Shown here piece after piece: positions 17,479 through 25,483 of a DNA stretch of 64,000 nucleotides. The notes below the pieces were generated by a model. That model worked only from the letters and a program-made list of their open reading frames with translations, did no database searches and was not told where the DNA came from. Position 1 is the first letter of the stretch, and each line of letters opens with the position of its first letter. Source of the stretch: Actinomycetota bacterium (lineage in GTDB: Bacteria; Actinomycetota; Geothermincolia; Fen-727; Anoxymicrobiaceae); assembly GCA_018831265.1 (NCBI GenBank), contig JAHJCO010000035.1:39678-103677 (forward strand). The letters are read 5' to 3'. The position numbers were made by a program, and so were the translations under genes.

Positions 17479-18393
17479 ATGCGGCGGATACTGGTTCTTC
17501 TCCCCTGTCTTTGCGCCTTGCTTGTACTCGCGGGATGCGGCCCCAGCCCACAAGACGTGGTCAACGCCTTCAACAAGGATATCGACCTCGAGCACCCCAA
17601 GGCCGCCAGAGAGCAATTGACCCCCGACGCAAACACCTCTTGGGCGAAAGGCGACATCGTCGCCGATTTTCCGCTCAATATGGACCTCGTCCGTATAATC
17701 GGGACGGTCAACAGTAAAAATGAAAGCGAGCTAACGGTGAAGGCCGAGCTACTGGACACCGACGAAATGGTCCTGGCGAGATTACACTACCGAATGGAGG
17801 TCGACCGGGGACGCTGGAAGATATCCGAGGTTAAGATCCTCTACAGCGGATTTGGCCAGTGGAAAACGATCGGAGAAGGACTCCAACCAACCAGCGCTGA
17901 CCAGGAGTACGAAGTCCCCGACAGACCTCCCGGCGCGGTAGGAGGGCCCGGGGTGAGTCCGACCGATGAGTACACGAGCATTCCAGGTGATATCTCGGTC
18001 TCGGTCACTGGGATCCAGGAAGTTCAGCGACTTGAGAGCAACACATACCCTGGCGAGCCACCAGAGGTACTGACCGGCGACTTCGTTCTCGTAAACATGT
18101 TGGTGAAAAACGAAACGGATGTCCCAAGGGAGATCTTCTATCGCTTTTCCAGCAGCGGAGGCGATCAAACGCAGTTCCTTCTCCTCGACCTTGTGGACAG
18201 GGTCTACGGAAACACAGTGGATACAGAGGATTTCACGATGCAATCGAGCAGCCGGGGCGAGACGTTGAATCCCGGCGTCGCAAATCCGGTGAACGTGGCA
18301 TTCCGTGTTCCTGCGTCAAGGGGGGGCTTCCAGCTTATCGTAAGAGGTTGGAAGGACGACGACTACATAGAGTATGACCTGGGCGTCCCGTGA
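17479..18393 (+). CDS. Lipoprotein with DUF4352-like C-terminal domain
   Basis: 304 aa. A lipoprotein signal peptide with lipobox LAGC (Cys about residue 20) is present. The ATG at 17479 is preferred to 17467 because GGAGG lies 5 nt before it. The N-terminal half (DVVNAFNKDIDLEHPKAARE) resembles a small alpha/beta domain. The C-terminal half (YTSIPGDISVSVTGIQEV...FVLVNMLVKNETDVPREI) has the immunoglobulin-like pattern of DUF4352/telokin-type lipoproteins. It is anchored on the outer face of the cytoplasmic membrane. Base composition is noticeably less GC-rich than the flanking genes, hinting at recent acquisition or lower expression. Function unknown. Confidence 0.8.
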   Translation: MRRILVLLPCLCALLVLAGCGPSPQDVVNAFNKDIDLEHPKAAREQLTPDANTSWAKGDIVADFPLNMDLVRIIGTVNSKNESELTVKAELLDTDEMVLARLHYRMEVDRGRWKISEVKILYSGFGQWKTIGEGLQPTSADQEYEVPDRPPGAVGGPGVSPTDEYTSIPGDISVSVTGIQEVQRLESNTYPGEPPEVLTGDFVLVNMLVKNETDVPREIFYRFSSSGGDQTQFLLLDLVDRVYGNTVDTEDFTMQSSSRGETLNPGVANPVNVAFRVPASRGGFQLIVRGWKDDDYIEYDLGVP

Positions 18394-18403
18394 CCGAGCC
18401 CTG

Positions 18404-19507
18404 TCACAGCAATACGCAAGAAGTCCGCCACCGGCCTTTCTTCACGCGCCGGTAACCGGGGACGGCGCGGAACATGCCTGTCAGCATCCAGGCCCCGAAG
18501 TCACCGGTGTGCTTCAGTGTCTCGTTCAGGCCGATGATCGCGCGGCGGCGCATCCCCATGCTCATCGCGTTGTATATCCTGCGCTGCAGCAGCATCTCGC
18601 GCCACGAGCGCAGACAGCGCCTGAACTCCAGGTATGCCGCGGAGCGGTCCTCCACCGCCATCGCCGCGATCTTCCCGCTGACAAGCGCGCCGTGCACCCC
18701 GAAGAGGGAGAACGGCTCGATCATCCCCGACAGGGTCCCGGCAAGTATCTTGTCGGAGGCGAACAGGCGGGGGTTGCTGAGCTTCCGGGTCGGGGTAGGC
18801 CCGTACCCGTAGAGCCACTCGTCGGCATGCAGGCCCTCGGTCCGGCCGGCCTCGTCCTCGAACGACTCCAGCTCCGAGCGGCGGATGGGGTTGCGCGTGA
18901 AGAAGAGGATCATCCAGATGCCGTTCAGGCACGCCCAGTAGGCGTAGTCGTTGGTGTAGTCACCGAAGTAGATCGCGGCCTCGGAGTCCTTGTCCTCGAT
19001 TGTCCCCTTGGTGCCGTAGCACCAGCCCATGGTGTAGGGGATGCCCAGCGCGTCGAACGACTCGGCGTACAGGCCCGTGGCGATGATTGTATCGGGCGGC
19101 AGGGCCGCGATCTCACCCTGGCCCAGGACCGGCGATTCATACTCTATACGGACACCGGATTCCTCCGCCAGGTCACGCAGGTAGCCGTCCAGCGCCGTCT
19201 TTCGCGGGCCCCGCTCCACGCAGCACAGGTTCAGGCGGCCCAGGGGTACGTCGTAGGGCCCTTTCCCCCAGAAGTAGCCGTTCAGCCTCTTGCAGGGCTT
19301 GATCTGCGGGTCGCCCAGCGGGATGCCGAGGTATTCACCGAGCCTGTCGGGCAGCATGGGTGTGACGTCCACGCACGGCCACCGCTCCGGCTGACCGCCC
19401 ACGGTCCTGTACTTCTCGAGCACCCGGACCTCGTACCCCTTGCGGGCCAGCAGGGTCGCCGCGGTGAGTCCCGCGAGCCCGGCCCCTACGACAAGCTGCT
19501 CAGCCAT
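18404..19507 (-). CDS. FAD-dependent oxidoreductase, paralogue 1
   Basis: 367 aa with an N-terminal FAD-binding Rossmann motif (LVVGAGLAGLTAATLLARKG, GxGxxG, then VRVLEK) and a C-terminal segment FSLFGVHGALVSGKIAAMAV. It is clearly homologous along its length to the gene at 20456 (for example LLFGVHGGLVSGKIAAMAVTD there). Related to the large phytoene-desaturase/geranylgeranyl-reductase flavoprotein group. The substrate is unknown. It overlaps the 3' end of the iron-sulfur flavoprotein gene by 22 nt and is third in a rubredoxin-flavoprotein-oxidoreductase operon, suggesting electron supply from those partners. Confidence 0.82.
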   Translation of the reverse strand: MAEQLVVGAGLAGLTAATLLARKGYEVRVLEKYRTVGGQPERWPCVDVTPMLPDRLGEYLGIPLGDPQIKPCKRLNGYFWGKGPYDVPLGRLNLCCVERGPRKTALDGYLRDLAEESGVRIEYESPVLGQGEIAALPPDTIIATGLYAESFDALGIPYTMGWCYGTKGTIEDKDSEAAIYFGDYTNDYAYWACLNGIWMILFFTRNPIRRSELESFEDEAGRTEGLHADEWLYGYGPTPTRKLSNPRLFASDKILAGTLSGMIEPFSLFGVHGALVSGKIAAMAVEDRSAAYLEFRRCLRSWREMLLQRRIYNAMSMGMRRRAIIGLNETLKHTGDFGAWMLTGMFRAVPGYRRVKKGRWRTSCVLL

Positions 19508-20133
19508 TCCCGCTCCCCTTCCTCCACCTCGGGCGGGTTGACCAGGCGCGCGCCGGCCTCGCGGCAGGCGTCGAGCGCGCCGGGTACCTCCAGGATCGCG
19601 CCCCGCTCGTCCACGTTGTAGTAGCAGACGCGCTCCCGGTGCTTGACCTCCAGAATCCCGAAGAAGTACCGGACGGTTGGCAGCGAGGGCTCGAAGACGT
19701 CAGGCTTCTTCATGCCGGCAGCCGACAGCCACAGGCCTCGCCTGGCCTCTCGCAGCTCTTCGTCCGGTACCGTGTGGCGCTTCAGGACGTACTTCGTCGC
19801 CCAGCAGCACTGCAGCCTGTCGATCATGACCTTGGCCTGTGAGGCCAGGCCCATGCTGAAGATGGGAGCCGCCAGGACTATCCCGTCGGCCGAGAGCATC
19901 CGGGCGACGAGGTCGGGCATGTCGTCTTCCTGGACACAGCGGCCCGTCCTGCTGCAGGCGTGGCATGCCATGCAGGGGTTGATTTCCAGGTCCGGGACGC
20001 GGACCTTCGCCACCACCGCGCCCGCCACGACCGCTCCCTCGAGCGCGGCGTCCGCCATCAGGTCGGTGTTCCCGCCCTCCCGCGGGCTGCACGAGAGCGC
20101 CAGCACCGTCTTGTTGCCACCCGTATCAGTCAC
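19486..20133 (-). CDS. NADPH-dependent FMN reductase / iron-sulfur flavoprotein-like protein
   Basis: 215 aa. The N-terminus has the flavodoxin-like FMN-binding loop SCSPREGGNTDLMADAAL, and the centre has NPCMACHACSRTGRCVQEDDM, the Cys pattern of flavin-dependent reductases and iron-sulfur flavoproteins, followed by LAAPIFSMGLASQAKVMIDR. It probably reduces a partner protein or small acceptor with NAD(P)H. Located between a rubredoxin gene (29 nt upstream) and an FAD oxidoreductase gene (overlapping), consistent with an electron-transfer chain. Confidence 0.87.
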   Translation of the reverse strand: MTDTGGNKTVLALSCSPREGGNTDLMADAALEGAVVAGAVVAKVRVPDLEINPCMACHACSRTGRCVQEDDMPDLVARMLSADGIVLAAPIFSMGLASQAKVMIDRLQCCWATKYVLKRHTVPDEELREARRGLWLSAAGMKKPDVFEPSLPTVRYFFGILEVKHRERVCYYNVDERGAILEVPGALDACREAGARLVNPPEVEEGEREWLSSLS

Positions 20134-20161
20134 CTGACCTCCACGGTCCGTTCAGGTCCGG

Positions 20162-20326
20162 TCATTCCTCGTACGGCCGGAAGCAGTCCAGGATCGCGTC
20201 GCACCAGGGGCACACCCACGTCGACGGCAGAGCCTCGAACGGCACCCCCGGCTCGACGCCTCCGCGCTCGTCGCCCAGCTCCGGGTTGTAGATATAGCCG
20301 CACACCTGGCATTCGTACTGCTGCAT
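20162..20326 (-). CDS. Rubredoxin
   Basis: A 54-aa protein starting MQQYECQVCGYIYNPELGD, with two CxxC knuckles (CQVC at residues 6-9 and CPWC at 39-42). Between them lie GVEPGVPFEALPSTW, the standard rubredoxin spacing and the conserved Trp before the second pair. It binds one Fe in a Cys4 site and carries single electrons in the cytoplasm. The ATG at 20326 begins the operon with the flavoprotein (stop at 20162, next start at 20133) and FAD oxidoreductase. A CTGCATA ribosome region is unremarkable, but the length and composition leave little doubt. Confidence 0.93.
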   Translation of the reverse strand: MQQYECQVCGYIYNPELGDERGGVEPGVPFEALPSTWVCPWCDAILDCFRPYEE

Positions 20327-20340
20327 AGGCTAATTATACG

Positions 20341-20410
20341 GGGTCAGAATAAAACGGTGCCAGGCAGCATTCTATTCACCATACGGGTGACTTGAATCTC
20401 GCCTGGCACC
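20341..20410. repeat. Hairpin element, GGTGCCAGGC tip, between divergent operons
   Basis: GGTGCCAGGC at 20356-20365 pairs with GCCTGGCACC at 20401-20410. The inner arms are diverged (AGCATTCTATTCA versus TGACTTGAATCTC), and an AGAATAAAAC lead-in like that at 3312 and 16215 is present. It lies in the 129-bp gap between the divergently transcribed rubredoxin and paralogue 2 genes. Confidence 0.85.
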
Positions 20411-20455
20411 ATCTTAGTCATATAGAATCGCAGGCGTCGGCCGAAAGGGGGCGTC

Positions 20456-21529
20456 ATGCGAGAGCAGATCATTGTCGGAGCCGGGCTGTCCGGCATGGTG
20501 GCGGCGATCAACCTGGCGAGGGAAGGCTTCAAGGTCCGCATCCGCGAGAGGCGGCAGAGCATCGGCGGGCTCACCGATATCGAGGGCCTCGAGGGAAGGG
20601 TCATCAACATCGGGGACGGCACGCCGATCAACCTGGAGAGGCTGGCCGCCTACACCGGCATCGACATCAGCCCCGTGGCCGTACCCCTCAAGGAGTGCCG
20701 CAACCACGTCTACGGGAAGACGGTCGACCTGACCTTCTACGAGGGCGTCCCGACCTACCTGGTGGAGCGGGGTCCTCGCCCGAGTTCGCTGGACGTCTTC
20801 CTTTACGACCTGGCGGTCGCCGAGGGAGTGGAGTTCACGTTCAACGATACGGTGACCGACTTCTCGGACCTGCCACCGGACTCGATAGTCGCCACGGGCC
20901 TCTTCGGTGAGGCGTGGCCGGCGCTGGGGGTCCCGCACATGCAGGTGTTCGGCTACCTCGCCATGTCCCGGACGGACGAGCCCGATCCGAGGGTCATCCT
21001 CTACTTCGACGAGTACACCAGGGACTACGCGTTCTACTCCCAGGTCAACGGGGCACGCGGCGCCTGCCTCTTCTCGCGCGGCAGGCCGCTGGACGTATCG
21101 GTCAAGGACCGCTTCGAGCGTCAGCTCGCCGAGAACGACGGTATCGTCTTCGAGGGCTGGGACGCTGTCAGCATCGGCGCGCTGCCCGTGCTGAGCGCGC
21201 GCAACCCCAGGCTCTTCGCGAAGAACTTCATCCTGGCGGGTACGCTCTCGGGCACCATCGACCCCCTGCTCCTGTTCGGGGTCCACGGGGGGCTGGTCAG
21301 CGGCAAGATCGCGGCCATGGCCGTGACGGACCACCAGGCGGCGCTGGCGGAGTTCGCCCGGGTGAACGAGTACTTCAGGTTGGGATTCCTCCTCTCCACC
21401 CTCTACCGCACCGTCCCGATCTGGATGCTCAAGCGGATGACCTGGGCCGGGCTGCGGCTCTACCCGGTGATGGCGCCTCTCGCCGGCGAGCGTGCCTTCA
21501 GGCTGCTCCCGGGCTACGGGCGCCTCTGA
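20456..21529 (+). CDS. FAD-dependent oxidoreductase, paralogue 2
   Basis: 357 aa, start ATG at 20456. FAD-binding motif IIVGAGLSGMVAAINLAREG, then a C-terminal LLFGVHGGLVSGKIAAMAV that matches paralogue 1 (18404-19507) closely. Other shared blocks include LSGTIDPLLLFG versus LSGMIEPFSLFG. The two genes point away from each other around the rubredoxin/flavoprotein genes, so this looks like a local duplication followed by divergence. It is followed 6 nt later by a radical SAM gene, suggesting co-transcription. Substrate unknown. Confidence 0.82.
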   Translation: MREQIIVGAGLSGMVAAINLAREGFKVRIRERRQSIGGLTDIEGLEGRVINIGDGTPINLERLAAYTGIDISPVAVPLKECRNHVYGKTVDLTFYEGVPTYLVERGPRPSSLDVFLYDLAVAEGVEFTFNDTVTDFSDLPPDSIVATGLFGEAWPALGVPHMQVFGYLAMSRTDEPDPRVILYFDEYTRDYAFYSQVNGARGACLFSRGRPLDVSVKDRFERQLAENDGIVFEGWDAVSIGALPVLSARNPRLFAKNFILAGTLSGTIDPLLLFGVHGGLVSGKIAAMAVTDHQAALAEFARVNEYFRLGFLLSTLYRTVPIWMLKRMTWAGLRLYPVMAPLAGERAFRLLPGYGRL

Positions 21530-21535
21530 GCGACC

Positions 21536-22792
21536 ATGCGTGTCGCGCTGGTCAACACCAACCGCTACCGGCAGCCGCCGGTCGTCCCGGTCGGGCTCGA
21601 GTACCTGGTGGCGCCGCTGCGTGCGGCGGGGCACGACGTAGACGCGTGCGACCTCTGCTGGAGCACATCACCGGAGGAGGACCTGGCGGGGTTCATCGAA
21701 GAGTCGCATCCCGACGTGGTCGGATTCACCGTGCGCAACATCGACACCACCCTCTTTCATGGGAACACGTTCTTCCTGGACGACATCAGGGCGCTGGTGG
21801 ACGCCGTCCGCGCGGTGAGCGGCTGCCCCGTGGTCGTCGGAGGGGCGGCCACGGGTTGTGCGGAGGAGTCCCTGGCGGACTACCTGGGAGCCGACCACGT
21901 GGTCGTAGGGCCCGGGGAGGTCGCGTTCCCGAGGCTGCTCGAATCGATAGCGGCGGGCGAGGCTCCCCGCGTCGTCAGCGGCTGGGCCGCGGGTGTCATC
22001 AGGGACATGATCCACCCGCGCGGCTCCCTCTTCGACTACGCCCCCTACATCGAGAGCGACGACCCGGTAGGCCTGGAGTTCCGCAAGGGCTGTGACTGGG
22101 CCTGCCCCTTCTGCACGGAGCGCTCGCACCCGGTCCTGGAGCGGGATGTCAACGCGGTCGTCGCCGAGGCGCGCCTGCTGGCCGATGCGGGTGTGCGGAT
22201 GTTCTATTTCTGCGACTGCGAGGTCAACGTGGACGTCGAGGGGACGTGCCGGATGCTCTCGGCCCTGGCGGATGCGGACCTCGGCCTCGAGTGGTCCGGG
22301 TACTTCCGTCCCGCTCCGTTCGGCGGCGAGGTGGCGCGGCTGGCGGCAGCCTCCGGGTGCTCGAAGCTGACGGTCGCGGCCATGAGCTGGGAGATCTCCG
22401 CCGGTAACGGAGCATACACCGCCCGCGACGTGGAGAGCTTCGTGACCACCTGCCGGGAGGCCGGGATTGCGGTGGCGGTGGACCTGCTCGTGGGCTACCC
22501 GGGAGAGGAGGAATCCTCGGTTCTGAGGGCCCTTGAGCTCTTCGCGGAGCTGCGGCCGGCGACCGTCGGAGTGGGGCAGTTCATCAGGCTGTACGAGACG
22601 ACCCCGTTCGCCGGGCTCGCCCGCGCGTCGGGCACCGGCCGCTTCTACGGAGCCCTCCAGGACAATCCCGGGATGATAAAGCCTTCCTTCTACACGGCGA
22701 TCGACCGCGAGTGGCTTGAGGATCTGTTGAGACGGGACCCGCTGTTCTCGATCGCGGGAGAGCAGGCCGGGGTCAACTACCAGAATACCTGA
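21536..22792 (+). CDS. Radical SAM protein with N-terminal cobalamin-binding-like domain
   Basis: 418 aa. The N-terminal 150 residues have the pattern of the B12-binding fold in class B radical SAM enzymes (VPVGLEYLVAPLRAAGHDVD; GGAATGCAEESLADYLGAD; VVGPGEVAFPRLLESI), without the DxHxxG ligand motif. The radical SAM cluster site is CDWACPFC (CxxxCxxC, residues about 187-194), followed by the TIM-barrel elements RMFYFCDCEVNVD and LLVGYPGEEESSV. Such enzymes alter unactivated carbon, often by methylation or methylthiolation. The partner flavoprotein gene 6 nt upstream suggests a shared pathway. Substrate unknown. Confidence 0.88.
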   Translation: MRVALVNTNRYRQPPVVPVGLEYLVAPLRAAGHDVDACDLCWSTSPEEDLAGFIEESHPDVVGFTVRNIDTTLFHGNTFFLDDIRALVDAVRAVSGCPVVVGGAATGCAEESLADYLGADHVVVGPGEVAFPRLLESIAAGEAPRVVSGWAAGVIRDMIHPRGSLFDYAPYIESDDPVGLEFRKGCDWACPFCTERSHPVLERDVNAVVAEARLLADAGVRMFYFCDCEVNVDVEGTCRMLSALADADLGLEWSGYFRPAPFGGEVARLAAASGCSKLTVAAMSWEISAGNGAYTARDVESFVTTCREAGIAVAVDLLVGYPGEEESSVLRALELFAELRPATVGVGQFIRLYETTPFAGLARASGTGRFYGALQDNPGMIKPSFYTAIDREWLEDLLRRDPLFSIAGEQAGVNYQNT

Positions 22793-22807
22793 ACCCGCTG
22801 ACTTGGG

Positions 22808-22832
22808 TGCAAAAGGGTCAGGCACTTTTGCA
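22808..22832. repeat. Hairpin element, family A copy 3
   Basis: TGCAAAAGGGTCAGGCACTT continuing TTGCA, the reverse orientation of the copy at 744. It begins 15 nt after the radical SAM gene stop codon. Confidence 0.88.
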
Positions 22833-22893
22833 ACAACAGGGCCTGTCCATCGTTGTAGAATGAAGTGCATGGCGGAGTGACGGGGAGGTACAG

Positions 22894-24183
22894 ATGTACT
22901 GCGAGGAGTGCGGCAAGGAGATCAAGGACGGCACGAAGTTCTGCCCGTTCTGCGGCGGAACCCAGGAGGAGACACCCCCCGGAGCCGGGGCACGGGCGCC
23001 CGAGCAGACGGAGACTGTTCCCGCCGCGGCAGCCGAAGCTCCCCCACCGGCGGTAGTGACCCCTGCGCCCGCAACCATGACCCCTCCACCCGCTCCCGCT
23101 CCGGCCGCGCCTACCCCGCCCGGCAGGTCGTTCAACTGGAAGGTCCTGGCTGTCGCCGCGGGCGCGGTGGTCCTGGTGGCCGTCATCGTCGTGGTCCTCG
23201 TCGTCGCCCTTTCCGGGGGCGACCAGAAGGGCGAGACCGGGAAGGAGACCGGGACCGCGCCGGGCGGCACCGCCGCATCCACCCTGCCGGCCTCAGCGAT
23301 CGCCCTGGACTGGAAGGCCCAGACCAGCGGCACCAGCGAAGGGCTCAGCGGAGTATCCGCGCTCGACTCCTCGCACGTCTGGGCGGTGGGGGGTGGCGGG
23401 ACGATACTGTTCTACGACGGCTCCTCCTGGAAGAAGCAGGAGAGCGGGACCACTGACGACCTCAACGACGTCTTCGCCCTCAACCCCACCAACGTGTGGG
23501 CGGTCGGCCAGGGTAAGACCGTGCTCTTCTTCAACGGCTCGTCCTGGGCGCCGGTGGACATCGGCATCCCGGCCCGCGACCCGAACGGCCCACCCAACCA
23601 GCCCGATTCCCTGGACGCGGTTTTCGCCCTGGATGCCCACCACCTCTGGGTAGGCGGCGGGATCATCATCAACCAGGACGCCAAGATCTACTTCTTCGAC
23701 GGCGTCGGGTGGAAGGAGCAGGAGACACCGGGGGCCTTCGTGAAAGGCCTGTGGGCGTCTTCACCGAGCAGCGCCTGGGCGGTGGGGAACCTCGGGACTC
23801 TGCTGCACTTCGACGGCTCCTCCTGGAGCGCGGCGACGAACACCGCCGTGCCGGAGGGAAAGGCGGCCCCCTACTACAACCGGGTCGCCGGCTCGGGCCC
23901 GAACGACCTCTGGGTGACCGCCGGCTACGATATCTACCATCGCGAGGGCTCGACCTGGGAGAAGACCACGGTCAGCAAGAGCAGCCTCGTGGAGGGTGTC
24001 GCGGCCGCCGATACCGACTCGGTCCGCGCGGTGGGCGCCAACGGCATCATCGTCTCGTACGACGGTAAGGAGTGGGGCTCGGAGGACGCCGGGACCAGGA
24101 CCCGGCTCACCGAGGTGACCTGCCCCGACGCGCAGAACGCCTGGGCAGTGGGAGAGAACGGCACGATCCTCTACGGCCACTAA
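22894..24183 (+). CDS. Zinc-ribbon membrane protein with beta-propeller-like repeats
   Basis: 429 aa. An N-terminal zinc ribbon MYCEECGKEIKDGTKFCPFC (two CxxC pairs) is followed by a Pro/Ala-rich linker, one membrane helix (VLAVAAGAVVLVAVIVVVLV) and an exported region with at least five repeats of the type 'LNDVFALNPTNVWAVGQGKTVLFFNGSSW', likely blades of a beta-propeller (YCF48/photosynthesis-stability-like). The ribbon faces the cytoplasm and the propeller lies outside, a layout common in actinobacterial membrane sensors. The ATG has GGGAGGT upstream. Ligand or partner unknown. Confidence 0.83.
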   Translation: MYCEECGKEIKDGTKFCPFCGGTQEETPPGAGARAPEQTETVPAAAAEAPPPAVVTPAPATMTPPPAPAPAAPTPPGRSFNWKVLAVAAGAVVLVAVIVVVLVVALSGGDQKGETGKETGTAPGGTAASTLPASAIALDWKAQTSGTSEGLSGVSALDSSHVWAVGGGGTILFYDGSSWKKQESGTTDDLNDVFALNPTNVWAVGQGKTVLFFNGSSWAPVDIGIPARDPNGPPNQPDSLDAVFALDAHHLWVGGGIIINQDAKIYFFDGVGWKEQETPGAFVKGLWASSPSSAWAVGNLGTLLHFDGSSWSAATNTAVPEGKAAPYYNRVAGSGPNDLWVTAGYDIYHREGSTWEKTTVSKSSLVEGVAAADTDSVRAVGANGIIVSYDGKEWGSEDAGTRTRLTEVTCPDAQNAWAVGENGTILYGH

Positions 24184-24187
24184 TAAT

Positions 24188-24283
24188 GGTGCCAGGCACA
24201 TTAGCCCTGATGTATTAGCCACCGTTATCAGGATGTCCGGCTTCTCGCTGGACTAATAATACCCGGCTAATGTGCCTGGCACC
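24188..24283. repeat. Hairpin element, family B copy 1
   Basis: 96-bp element with perfect 19-nt arms GGTGCCAGGCACATTAGCC (24188-24206) and GGCTAATGTGCCTGGCACC (24265-24283). The unpaired middle contains a second, shorter TATTAGC / GGACTAATA pair. It exactly fills the space between two convergent stop codons (4 nt from one, 0 nt from the other). The same element is at 47891-47990. Confidence 0.95.
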
Positions 24284-25471
24284 CTAGATAGGCATCTTCG
24301 GGGCGGGTTTCGGCACCTGGCCCCTGCGCAGTGTCATCACCATGTACTCCCAGTGGGTCTCGCCGTCCAGGTCGAACCTCTCGTCCCCCACCTGTATCCA
24401 TCCGCTGTAGTCAGAGATGAAACGGTAGTAGACGGGAGCCGCGAGCGTCCTGCTCAGGACGTCGACCGCCCATCCGGGGAGCTTCTCTGCCAGGGTGTTC
24501 ACCATCTCCAGCTCGCCCGTGACCTCGAAGTGCAGCTCCCCGGCAACGTCCCGCTCGCTGAACTCGAAGTCCACCTTGCTCGGGTAGACCTGGAACCCCT
24601 GGTCGTCGGAGACGAAGTCGTGGGCGTTGCACTCCGCCCGCGCGCTCTCCAGCACTATCCGGTCGTCCTTGGCGAGGAACACCAGTGGGACGTGCACGCC
24701 GCCGCACTTCTTCGTGGTGTTTATGTCGGCGAATATCATTGTGAACCGCTCGGTGGAGAGCCGGCCCCATATCCAGTGAGACACGTATGACGGCAGGAAG
24801 CCGCTACCCCAGTTGTGGTCGTGGTATCCGACGCCGCTCACCTGGTGCGGGGTGCCGTCCACGGTGAGCGTCCCGCTGACCTTCGCCCTCGGCTGCGCCA
24901 CGACCCACCCGAAGGTCTGGTTCTTGTCGAACCGACCGAACGATATCCCCCCGGTGCCGCGGGTCCACCCGGGCAGGAGGTTCTCGAAGGTGAGGTCGCA
25001 GGCCAGGTTCTCGTGCTTGAAGTTGACGCTGTAGGTGGGGTAGTAGCCCTTGATGGTGTTGCCCGCGAGCTCCACGTCGCAGGTCTCGGCCGAGGCCTTC
25101 CACTGCGAGGCGGGGAGCGCGACTATGTTGTTGTACTGGCGCCCGTCGGGGGTGTAGACGTTGAACAGCATCGCCCGTTCCTTCTTGTTGAAGTTGTTGA
25201 CGATGTTGGGGGTCTGCAGCTCCAGCACGCAGCGGTGCCCGTCGTCGAACTGCGCGTCGAGGTACCACCATTCCCAGTAGAAGCGGTTGTCGTAGTGGTG
25301 GGTCGCGTCGTCGGACGGCTTGATCCCCCTGTTGAGGTCCTCCACCGAGCGGCTCTCGAAGAACCCCACCGGCATTATCTGCACCGTCCGGTTGCGCCTG
25401 TACCACTCACTGGCCCCCACCGCGCCCAGCACGGCGCCCCCGAGCAGCCACTTGAGCCCTCCGCCCGCCAT
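24284..25471 (-). CDS. CrtC/AttH-like lipocalin-fold protein
   Basis: 395 aa. A short N-terminal hydrophobic segment (LKWLLGGAVLGAVGASEWYR) precedes a beta-rich body with WEWWYLDAQFDDGHRC and GVGYHDHNWGSGFLP, signature blocks of the carotenoid 1,2-hydratase (CrtC)/AttH family. CrtC adds water to the psi end of neurosporene or related carotenoids; many relatives in other bacteria are not carotenoid enzymes. The stop codon abuts a family B hairpin element. The next gene upstream (an alpha/beta hydrolase) is 12 nt away and probably in the same transcript. Confidence 0.82.
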   Translation of the reverse strand: MAGGGLKWLLGGAVLGAVGASEWYRRNRTVQIMPVGFFESRSVEDLNRGIKPSDDATHHYDNRFYWEWWYLDAQFDDGHRCVLELQTPNIVNNFNKKERAMLFNVYTPDGRQYNNIVALPASQWKASAETCDVELAGNTIKGYYPTYSVNFKHENLACDLTFENLLPGWTRGTGGISFGRFDKNQTFGWVVAQPRAKVSGTLTVDGTPHQVSGVGYHDHNWGSGFLPSYVSHWIWGRLSTERFTMIFADINTTKKCGGVHVPLVFLAKDDRIVLESARAECNAHDFVSDDQGFQVYPSKVDFEFSERDVAGELHFEVTGELEMVNTLAEKLPGWAVDVLSRTLAAPVYYRFISDYSGWIQVGDERFDLDGETHWEYMVMTLRRGQVPKPAPKMPI

Positions 25472-25483
25472 GTCGATCCTCCC

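Noticed and set aside
20130..20312. 60-codon minus-strand ORF starting MPGVRLYLQ
   Set aside because: It is the out-of-frame shadow of the rubredoxin gene at 20162-20326, which has the correct CxxC knuckles.
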